From: SZUA-287 sp036397975
Lineage (GTDB): Bacteria > Bacteroidota > Ignavibacteria > UBA10030 > UBA6906
NCBI GenBank assembly: GCA_036397975.1
Contig: DASWHW010000207.1
Location: forward strand, 1 to 24,909
DNA: 24,909 nt
Reading direction: 5' to 3'
Shown: positions 6,947 to 13,906 of the stretch, piece after piece
Position numbering within the stretch: the stretch's first letter is position 1
How the letters are laid out: each line of letters opens with the position of its first letter
Notes under the pieces: model-generated
Told to the model about the DNA's origin: nothing
The model's database searches: none
The model's input: the letters and a program-made list of their open reading frames with translations, nothing else
Program-made: the position numbers and the translations under genes

Positions 6947-7978
6947 TTAGGCCGCTGCCTTTTTGTAGGCCACAGCCGTTTTTTCTGCAACCCGCGGCCA
7001 AAGAAATTCCTTACGAATATGCTCCCGCAGCATCGTGGATTTCTCTGATTGGAGAGAGGCGATAATCCCGCTCCTGATCGAATCAACGGAATAGGGGTCA
7101 ACGTATTTGGCCATCGTTCCAAAATATTCCTTCGTCCCTCCGTGTGGCGTAATAACTATCTTCGCACCAGCCAACCCCGCTTCCAGCGCCGCAATACCCG
7201 GGGTCTCAAACAACGAGGGCAAAATAAATGTATCGCAGGCCGCATACGCGGATGCCAGGAGATCCGACTCATTCTCCAGTCCATCGATCAGGAGTATCTG
7301 TTTGTACTTCGCTGCCTCGCGAACACATGCATCGCCATAACTGCCCGGAATAATGCGACCGATAATCACTGAAGGATGGTCTATCTTGCCAAGAGCCTTG
7401 ATGAGGGTAAGAACATTTTTCCGCCGATGGCCAGTGTGTCCGACATTGAGGATGAATTCTCTCAACCCGTATTTCTCTTCAAACAGAGAAGGATCCGCGT
7501 TCGCAAAGCGCTCATCGACCCCATTTGGAATGACACTGATTTTTGGTTGCGCCACGCCGAGTCCTTTTTCAAGGATCAATGCTTCATCACGAGTGTTTGG
7601 TAAGACGCATTTACTCCAGGAGCAGATATCCGCCGCGAGGGCGTAATCAGTCCAGATTCCTCTTCCAACTTTTTGAAGCAACCTTGTCCCTTTAAGAACA
7701 GTGCGGATATAAGAGGGCGAATGAAGGCTGTATATAATTGGCGAGACAACGAGCGGGATATCCAACACATGAATCTCTCGCGCGAGATGATACGTTCCGA
7801 TATTTGCTGCAAACAGATGAACGAGGTCGTACTCCCCCTTTTTCAGTGGCTTCCAGGCATCGAACAAATGAGGCGACACGCCATAGTCGGGGAGGAATCT
7901 TGCGGTGTTGTGCAATTGGGTTCGAGGGCCGCCGTGCAGAGTTGATAACGCCTGGTAGCTTGTCAGAAGAACGTTCAT
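6947..7978 (-). CDS. Glycosyltransferase family 4
   Basis: This 343-residue GT-B glycosyltransferase transfers a sugar from a nucleotide donor to a growing glycan on the cytoplasmic side. The N-terminal acceptor domain has the glycine pair LHGGPRTQ (14-21). The C-terminal domain has HTGHRRKN (Lys187, donor phosphate region) and the EX7E motif, Glu258 to Glu266, within SLFETPGIAALEAG. These features place it in GT4. Sugar and acceptor are unknown. Its ATG overlaps the stop of the upstream deacetylase gene as ATGA (7975-7978), so the two are probably translationally coupled. The TPR membrane protein follows after 27 bases. Confidence 0.9.
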   Translation of the reverse strand: MNVLLTSYQALSTLHGGPRTQLHNTARFLPDYGVSPHLFDAWKPLKKGEYDLVHLFAANIGTYHLAREIHVLDIPLVVSPIIYSLHSPSYIRTVLKGTRLLQKVGRGIWTDYALAADICSWSKCVLPNTRDEALILEKGLGVAQPKISVIPNGVDERFANADPSLFEEKYGLREFILNVGHTGHRRKNVLTLIKALGKIDHPSVIIGRIIPGSYGDACVREAAKYKQILLIDGLENESDLLASAYAACDTFILPSLFETPGIAALEAGLAGAKIVITPHGGTKEYFGTMAKYVDPYSVDSIRSGIIASLQSEKSTMLREHIRKEFLWPRVAEKTAVAYKKAAA

Positions 7979-9522
7979 CGAAAATCTCGCTGAAGTCGCG
8001 TAAACAACTTGCCAATGGATTGACGTAAGTCGAATTCCGTTATCCGACGGAAATCACTAGGAAGTGCAGGAGCAGATGGCATTGGAGTCCACTGAAGCGA
8101 TTGCAGTGGCAGTGTGCCAGTCAAAGGAGCAAGTGCCTCCGTCTTGTTTTCCCTCGTCACTCTCAATCGAAGATCTTCGGGTGGCGCGTCCATCGATTGA
8201 ACCTCGATGTTGCCATCCATAACTTCAATACTCATGCGCACTAGGCTTCGCCTTTTCCACCACGCGGCATACTCACCGAACGAGATACATCGAACGTTAC
8301 CATTCCTCATCGTTTCAAACAAATCACGCACCACATCCAATTTCTTGTGAGATGGATGATGGTAGAACAACAAAGGCTCTGCTCGTTGCCGTTTCCACCG
8401 AACGATCGATGCAAAATAGCGTTTTTGGTCCAGAGAAGAATACCCTACCCTTAGCAGGCTGCCGATGCAGATTGGATGTATCGGAATTTGTAAAGTCTCA
8501 AATCTTTTTCCCTGAAATGACGGTCGTAGCGGAAGCGTATCATAAGCGTAGGAGAATTCGGAGGAGTACTCGAATCCCAATTCATCAAGCACTTGTGCAA
8601 GAGTCGGACTCCAGACACCATACGGCGCTGAAAACCCGGAACGACGAATACCTATTTCCTCGAGCAATGATACGGCATGTTCCACGTTCTTCTTAATCTG
8701 CTCGGATTCATGAAACGTACGATGTTCGTAACAGTGAACGCCGATCTCCTGACCTTCCATTTCGACAAATCTTGTCAGCCATTGCTCGTGACTTTTCACA
8801 TCGAGGTACCATGACATTGGAATTGCAAATTCCCGACCAAGAGAGTACAACTCAGTGACCTCCTCCGGGGAAGCCCCATCCGAGTCGATACGAAATGCAA
8901 AGACGGTTGACTGATCATCGGGGTGGTAGGAAAGATGAGCATACGGGATGTTCCGAACATGATGGAGATGCTCGAGGCCATAGTGGAGAAGAAGCCGCAC
9001 GTTTCCTTTGCTCACGACAGAAACTCGTTCAGAAGGCAGTCGTTCGCGGTGAGCATAAAATGTCTTTTCTCCGGCTCGACAGTCCTCCGTGAGCTCGGCA
9101 ATATCGAAAGGAAGCAGAAACGAATAACCTCCGCAGAAAACCCCCGCGAAGGCTGAAGGTGCATTCTCTTCGGTTCGGAGACAGTTCGCCTCAGAACAAA
9201 CGAACCCCTCACTGCCGATATCCGTCAGATCAATCGGAAAGATACGGTCGCCAAAAACGTATTCGATGTTGTTCTCCCTCGCGTTCATTCCTCCCAGCCC
9301 CTCGGTGTAGTCCGCGCGGGCAAGAATTGCACCGCCATGACGGAGGTAATCGCTCACACCCGCGTTCTCATCAGAAGTCATCCTCCGATTAATGATCACG
9401 ACACTATATTCCTCAATCGTCGGCGCGTCTCCACTTTTTATCATATCAAAGGGGACTCCCTCCTGGGTGAGGAGTTCTTCCCACATCGCCGTCGTTTTGA
9501 GAAGTCCTGCTTTGATCTTCAC
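7975..9522 (-). CDS. Polysaccharide deacetylase (NodB fold) with N-terminal GATase1-like domain
   Basis: The product has 515 residues. Residues about 1-180 look like a Rossmann-type class I GATase/ThuA-like domain (EYSVVIINRR and YLRHGGAILARADY). No obvious catalytic Cys triad is visible, so it is probably structural or ligand-binding. Residues about 200-430 form a NodB domain: motif 1 RIDSDG (Asp213, Asp215), motif 2 HCYEH (His263, His267), motif 3 FSAPYG (297-302), and a late His cluster FYHHPSH (387-392). The family removes N-acetyl groups from polysaccharides using a divalent metal. A C-terminal stretch of about 80 residues is unassigned. There is no signal peptide, so it may act in the cytoplasm on lipid-linked glycan, or it may be exported by another route. 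The start is GTG, overlapping the flippase stop as GTGA (9519-9522). Confidence 0.85.
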   Translation of the reverse strand: MKIKAGLLKTTAMWEELLTQEGVPFDMIKSGDAPTIEEYSVVIINRRMTSDENAGVSDYLRHGGAILARADYTEGLGGMNARENNIEYVFGDRIFPIDLTDIGSEGFVCSEANCLRTEENAPSAFAGVFCGGYSFLLPFDIAELTEDCRAGEKTFYAHRERLPSERVSVVSKGNVRLLLHYGLEHLHHVRNIPYAHLSYHPDDQSTVFAFRIDSDGASPEEVTELYSLGREFAIPMSWYLDVKSHEQWLTRFVEMEGQEIGVHCYEHRTFHESEQIKKNVEHAVSLLEEIGIRRSGFSAPYGVWSPTLAQVLDELGFEYSSEFSYAYDTLPLRPSFQGKRFETLQIPIHPICIGSLLRVGYSSLDQKRYFASIVRWKRQRAEPLLFYHHPSHKKLDVVRDLFETMRNGNVRCISFGEYAAWWKRRSLVRMSIEVMDGNIEVQSMDAPPEDLRLRVTRENKTEALAPLTGTLPLQSLQWTPMPSAPALPSDFRRITEFDLRQSIGKLFTRLQRDFR

Positions 9523-10922
9523 ACCAGTTTTTCCTTCAAGTACAAGATGTCATCCTTCCGTATCCCCCGGAGAGACACAAGGAGTATCAAATAAGTAAGG
9601 ATAGAAATTCCAATCTGGCTTGGCAACTCCATACCGCCCGCCAGGAGGAGAGCGACAGACATTGCCAAAGCAGCAATCAGCGGAGGTCCTAGCGAGCGCA
9701 TCGCAGACCATTCAAGCATGCGGTGGGTCTTGATCCCCATGAGGACAACTGTTACGAACTCTCCGACCACGACACCCCACGCCGCGCCCACGATTCCCGC
9801 AAGAAAGGTAAAGATCACTACGGCGACAACGCCGGCAAGCGTCCCCGGGATCATCGCCCGTGTGTATTCCTTCTCCCGTTTGGCGCCAATGAGTGTGGTC
9901 ATGAAGAGTGTGTTGACGAGTGTGAGAGCGCCGTACGCCAGCAGCACCTGCACTACCGGAATCGCACGCCTATAGGACTCACCAAAGAGTATCACAACGA
10001 TCATTGATGAAACCGCAAATCCAACGATTGCTGCTGGCAGGATTATCATGAGCAATGATCGAAGAGCAACCGCAAATAATCTTTTTATCTCGTCTCTCCC
10101 TCTGGAAAAATATCTTGACATTGCAGGGAGGAGCAATGCGTTCAAGCCGCGATCAAGAAGTAACGAAAGAAGTATCAGTTTCATCGCAGCGCTGTACAGT
10201 CCGGTCTCCGCTGATGAATAGACGATACCGATCAGCAGTGGCGGGAAGCTCTGCACACTTTGGGCAAGAAATATCACCACGCCCACGTGAAAGTTCTCCG
10301 CAAGGATGTTTTTCCATGAAGCGAATCGTACCCCAAGATCCAACCGACCGTGTGATCGTCTAAACTTCATGAAAAGAAAAAAAGCAGCAGCGCTGCTTCC
10401 CACAACAAACGATAATGCAGCCATCCGAACATCAGTGTGGGAATGAACAAGCAAGACCACCATGACGCCATACCCAAGCGAGTTAACTACTTTGGAGTAG
10501 CTTACTGTGGCAAAATCCTCCCGCCCCTGGAAGAACCAGTCAAGAAGGAAACTCATTGGAAAGAGAGCGCACGTCACGAGGATAACCACGTCTCTCGTCT
10601 CGGCATTATTGATGAAGAGAAATGCCCCCACGGCAACCCATACCAAAAGTACACCGGAAAGGAAAAGACGCAGGGAAAGGATCGACCCTACTCTCGACAG
10701 ATCAACGCGATCGCTGGCCGCCACATTTCTCGTTTCAAGGAGTTGAATACCCGGACTGCTCACCATCGCAAGGTACGCGAGAACCGCAAATCCGATGTTC
10801 AAAATACCAAATGCAGAGACTTCCACGATACGTGCGAGGTAAACCGAAATTGCAAACCCAATTAATCGTCCGCCGACCTCGCCCGCAAAGAAGGCGAAAA
10901 GGTTCTTCGCTGGTCTCTTCAC
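9519..10922 (-). CDS. Polysaccharide flippase, Wzx/MOP superfamily
   Basis: This is a 467-residue polytopic protein with about 12-14 hydrophobic helices. Its N-terminus NLFAFFAGEVGGRLIGFAISVYLARI is split by the family-typical 'R..gF...iylAR.l....fG' pattern (AFGILNIGFA at about 37-46). The DWFFQGREDF segment near residue 127 is typical of oligosaccharide-repeat flippases. These move undecaprenyl-linked glycan units across the inner membrane. It begins with GTG inside a GTGA overlap (10919-10922) with the upstream glycosyltransferase, and ends in a GTGA overlap with the deacetylase. Its place between glycosyltransferases supports export of the glycan they build. Specificity is unknown. Confidence 0.9.
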   Translation of the reverse strand: MKRPAKNLFAFFAGEVGGRLIGFAISVYLARIVEVSAFGILNIGFAVLAYLAMVSSPGIQLLETRNVAASDRVDLSRVGSILSLRLFLSGVLLVWVAVGAFLFINNAETRDVVILVTCALFPMSFLLDWFFQGREDFATVSYSKVVNSLGYGVMVVLLVHSHTDVRMAALSFVVGSSAAAFFLFMKFRRSHGRLDLGVRFASWKNILAENFHVGVVIFLAQSVQSFPPLLIGIVYSSAETGLYSAAMKLILLSLLLDRGLNALLLPAMSRYFSRGRDEIKRLFAVALRSLLMIILPAAIVGFAVSSMIVVILFGESYRRAIPVVQVLLAYGALTLVNTLFMTTLIGAKREKEYTRAMIPGTLAGVVAVVIFTFLAGIVGAAWGVVVGEFVTVVLMGIKTHRMLEWSAMRSLGPPLIAALAMSVALLLAGGMELPSQIGISILTYLILLVSLRGIRKDDILYLKEKLV

Positions 10923-11887
10923 CGAAGAACCTCTTGAATGACGCGGAGCAAAGACTCATGTCGTTTCGACAAAGGAAACTGTTGCGCCACATGCTGGCGG
11001 GCTGACGCACCAAGTGTCAAAGGTGAATCGAGAGCCTTCACCAAGGCCTCCTTCATTTTTCGTCGCTCCCTGTACTCGACAAGAAAACCGCTGCTTCCAA
11101 CTGCTCTTTTCGTGCCGCCGACGTCGGTGGCAACCGGAATGCACTCGCAAAGCATCGCTTCACAGACCGCATTTGGGAGTCCCTCCACCATCGAGGGCTG
11201 GCAGTATACTTTCGCTTGTTGGAAGTATCCCAATAACTGGTCCTGAGGGACAAGACCAACTATTCGGACGTTCTTAGGGATATCGCCCTGGATGAGATCT
11301 CTCGCCACACCGATGAGTGTGAACTCAATCTCCGGCAGTTCATTCGCCACCTCAAAAAGAAAATCAACTCCCTTCACCTTTAATCGTTCCCGTGTGAGAC
11401 ATGCAGCGACAGTCACAACAGTCTTCTGTTTGTTCCCCGTCGCCTTCCAGCGTTCACTATCATAACCGGTGGGAACGCATTCGATATTCGCACCGTCGTA
11501 CTGAGCCCTTTTTATTGCCTCCTCCGCAAGGAACGGATCAACCACAAGAACCTTCGACGCATACCGGAGCGCGTAGCGAGCGAAATATCTCTTCCACGGA
11601 TTTACCCAGATACCATAGCCTGCATCCGGACGGTTCGCAACATCAACGCCACCGACAACGACGACTGATGGACGACGAAACATTCGGCCGAGAAAAACCA
11701 GTATCCCCGCATACACCGATGCGAACCAAGTAAAGGAAAGTGACGATCTCAACAGTTCGAGCTTCATCAAGAAGATCGTACTGAGGCCCGTCGTCCGAAG
11801 GTACCGTGTCTTGAAATGCTTCTGGAGGAAGTTGAGATCTTCTTGAATAAATGGCGTGATGAGGGTTGAAGTAAAAAGAATTTTCAC
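10919..11887 (-). CDS. Glycosyltransferase family 4, first gene of glycan cassette
   Basis: This is a 322-residue GT-B enzyme. Its N-terminal half is hydrophobic in places (about 50-68), suggesting membrane association. GGVDVANRPDAGYG (79-92) is reminiscent of GT4 acceptor loops. The donor domain has RLKVKGVD (Lys172) and an EX7E motif (Glu235 to Glu243) within PSMVEGLPNAVCEAM, followed by the usual IPVATDVGG. The start is GTG 11887; there is no alternative ATG in frame before the conserved start and no strong Shine-Dalgarno. A plausible promoter lies 44-74 bases upstream. It heads the co-translated cassette and probably adds an early sugar; the donor is unknown. Confidence 0.88.
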   Translation of the reverse strand: MKILFTSTLITPFIQEDLNFLQKHFKTRYLRTTGLSTIFLMKLELLRSSLSFTWFASVYAGILVFLGRMFRRPSVVVVGGVDVANRPDAGYGIWVNPWKRYFARYALRYASKVLVVDPFLAEEAIKRAQYDGANIECVPTGYDSERWKATGNKQKTVVTVAACLTRERLKVKGVDFLFEVANELPEIEFTLIGVARDLIQGDIPKNVRIVGLVPQDQLLGYFQQAKVYCQPSMVEGLPNAVCEAMLCECIPVATDVGGTKRAVGSSGFLVEYRERRKMKEALVKALDSPLTLGASARQHVAQQFPLSKRHESLLRVIQEVLR

Positions 11888-11930
11888 ATTGGACGATGAA
11901 TGCTCTAGGGGTTGGGTGTCGATTTGTTGA

Positions 11931-11961
11931 AAAAGATAGCGCTAATGATTTTGACAAGCAA
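11931..11961 (-). promoter_or_regulatory. Promoter of the glycan cassette
   Basis: On the minus strand TTG (11961-11959), 20 bases, then TATCTTTT (11938-11931) match TTG-N20-TAnnTTTG except for the last base. The predicted start of transcription, near 11924, leaves a leader of about 37 bases before the GTG at 11887. Confidence 0.5.
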
Positions 11962-11975
11962 GAACCGACATCGTT

Positions 11976-12006
11976 TTTGCATTTCCTTGACCCATTTGGT
12001 ATATTG
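11976..12006 (+). promoter_or_regulatory. Promoter of the lipoprotein-MFS unit
   Basis: TTTG (11976-11979), 20 bases, then TATATTG (12000-12006) fit the Bacteroidetes -33/-7 pattern with one deviation. It lies about 35 bases before ATG 12041 and points away from the glycan promoter beside it. Confidence 0.45.
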
Positions 12007-12040
12007 CCTGCACCCGAGTTCACTACAAGCGACCCAAGTA

Positions 12041-12616
12041 ATGAAACAATTCCTGCACGCATTCCTTTTTCTTGCCATATCCGGTTTTCTTTTTTCTGCA
12101 TGTCTTACTGTCGAAGGCCGTGAATATCGGATCAAGCTGAAAAGCGATCGGTCCGGGGAGGCGACCATCCGGTTCCTCAACATCATGTCTGAATCGGATG
12201 ACACCGTTGACATCTCGCACCAGGACTTCCAGGACCTGATTGCCTCGTACCTTGAAGGAGGAAGTCCGGAGAAAGACTTCGCGGGAATTCAGAATATCAA
12301 GAAACGTCTCTTTGAGGAAAACGGAATGCTCATCGGGGAGATTGCCTTCACGTTCGACAGTCTTGCCGCTGTCCGGTTGTTTCGATATGATGATGAGAGT
12401 CCAATTATGTACTTTGCGGGGAACCCACTTTCGTCAGAACAGCTCGTTGAGACAGATGGAACATTTGGCCGCGATTGGATGCCGATAGTTTTTTGGCCGG
12501 CCGAGACAAAAGAATTCTACATCAAGACCCGCACTCAATCGGAAGTATCCTACCGAAAACCCTTACTCAACCACTACCGCACGTGGCTTGCCGAAACGGA
12601 GAAGAAACGGCAATAG
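12041..12616 (+). CDS. Putative lipoprotein of unknown function
   Basis: No named family is recognised. The 191-residue product begins with a hydrophobic export segment ending in LFSAC, a lipobox-like site (Cys22) with Phe instead of the usual Leu at -3. The mature part is soluble and mixed alpha/beta. It opens with EGREYRIKLKSDRSGEATIRF, which reads like a beta-hairpin repeat, followed by an acidic middle and a C-terminal segment with several aromatic residues. ATG 12041 is chosen because it gives the export signal; the frame is open back to 11912, but that extension has no signal peptide and overlaps the promoter. Its TAG stop directly abuts the ATG of the MFS transporter, so they should be co-translated. 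Confidence 0.7.
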   Translation: MKQFLHAFLFLAISGFLFSACLTVEGREYRIKLKSDRSGEATIRFLNIMSESDDTVDISHQDFQDLIASYLEGGSPEKDFAGIQNIKKRLFEENGMLIGEIAFTFDSLAAVRLFRYDDESPIMYFAGNPLSSEQLVETDGTFGRDWMPIVFWPAETKEFYIKTRTQSEVSYRKPLLNHYRTWLAETEKKRQ

Positions 12617-13837
12617 ATGGAATTATGGCGTAAGAATCTCTTCATTCTGTGGGGAACCCAATTCCTTGCAATGTTAGGGATGAACCTCGTTGTACCTTTT
12701 CTCCCTTTCTTTATTAGACAACTTGGCGTCACTGATGACGCATCTCTCGCCCAATGGAGCGGAGTGGCTTTTTCGGGGACATTCTTCTCAGCATTCATCG
12801 CAACTCCTATTTGGGGAGCATTTGGTGATCGGTACGGAAGAAAGCCGATGGTTATTCGCGCTCTGGTCGGCTTGGGCTTATCGCAGTTGCTCATCGGTCT
12901 TTCCCAATCCCCTCTGCAGGTGGTTCTTTTCCGGATTGTGCAGGGGGCGATCAGCGGGTTTATTGCCTCTTCTCTCGCACTTGTTTCCACGAACACTCCC
13001 AAGGACAGGATTGGATACGCGCTTGGTATGCTCCAATCGGCAACTGCGGGAGGAATGGTGATGGGTCCGTTTGTTGGCGGACTGTTAGCAGATCTAATCG
13101 GGTACAGAGAAATATTCTTTATCACCGCTTCACTCTGTTTTGTGGGAAGCACTGTCGTGTTCTACCATGTCAAAGAGCTTTCCCATCCTTCCCGTGGAGC
13201 CCGACCGTACACGGTTCGACAAAACTATGTCCTGATGTTCTCCGATCGCAGACTACGTCTCGTCGGATTGACGTTGATCGTTGGACAGATGTCCGTGTTG
13301 ATGATTGAGCCGATATTTGCACTCTTCATAGAAGAATTTCAAACCGGCAGCGCTTATCTGTCAACAGTCACTGGAGGAATTTTTTCCATTGCGGGACTCT
13401 TCATGGTAATCTCTGCCCCCTGGTGGGGAAAGCGTAATGATCGCCTCGGATATAAGAGGAACCTTACAATCGCATTGGCAGCAACGGGCATTGTCTACGC
13501 GGGGCATATTATCGTTACAGATTTGGTCCAGCTGGGAGCGCTCCGGGCGATTCTTGGATTTGTCCGAGGGGGAGTCCTGCCGACTCTGTATTCACTGGTG
13601 AGCCTGTTTGCGCCAGCCGATCGACGCGGCGGAATGATGGCGATTGGGTCCAGTCTAACACTCTTCGGCAATATGCTGGGACCCATTATCGGAGGATATG
13701 TCGCCGCGCATTTCGGAATTCAAACTTCTTTTCTTGTAAACAGCGGAATGCTGTTGTTGATGAGTCTACTGCTATGGCGGTTCCTCGAGGAGTCGTCCAG
13801 CAGCAATCCACCTTCCAAAACTGAAAAGGCCTTATGA
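12617..13837 (+). CDS. MFS drug-efflux-type transporter (DHA1)
   Basis: This is a 406-residue, 12-helix major facilitator. Motif A GAFGDRYGRKP (67-77) lies between helices 2 and 3, and a partial repeat WWGKRNDRLGYKR follows helix 8. The helix 5 glycine-rich motif GGMVMGPFVGG is characteristic of the DHA1 proton-coupled exporters (TetA/MdtG-like). The N-terminus has the 'GMNLVVPFLPFF' helix 1 pattern. The substrate is not predictable, and nothing nearby indicates resistance to a particular compound. It starts at the base after the lipoprotein's stop and is followed by polA 69 bases later, so the three genes may share a transcript. Confidence 0.9.
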   Translation: MELWRKNLFILWGTQFLAMLGMNLVVPFLPFFIRQLGVTDDASLAQWSGVAFSGTFFSAFIATPIWGAFGDRYGRKPMVIRALVGLGLSQLLIGLSQSPLQVVLFRIVQGAISGFIASSLALVSTNTPKDRIGYALGMLQSATAGGMVMGPFVGGLLADLIGYREIFFITASLCFVGSTVVFYHVKELSHPSRGARPYTVRQNYVLMFSDRRLRLVGLTLIVGQMSVLMIEPIFALFIEEFQTGSAYLSTVTGGIFSIAGLFMVISAPWWGKRNDRLGYKRNLTIALAATGIVYAGHIIVTDLVQLGALRAILGFVRGGVLPTLYSLVSLFAPADRRGGMMAIGSSLTLFGNMLGPIIGGYVAAHFGIQTSFLVNSGMLLLMSLLLWRFLEESSSSNPPSKTEKAL

Positions 13838-13906
13838 ACTCACTCCGATCACAGCGAAGGAGAACATCTTTGCGTCAACCAATCCCAGAAAAATGACAAC
13901 GCTTCT

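Noticed and set aside
11951..11956. TTGACA as -35 of a sigma70-type promoter
   Set aside because: No TATAAT-like element lies 16-18 bases downstream; the Bacteroidetes-type elements nearby fit better.
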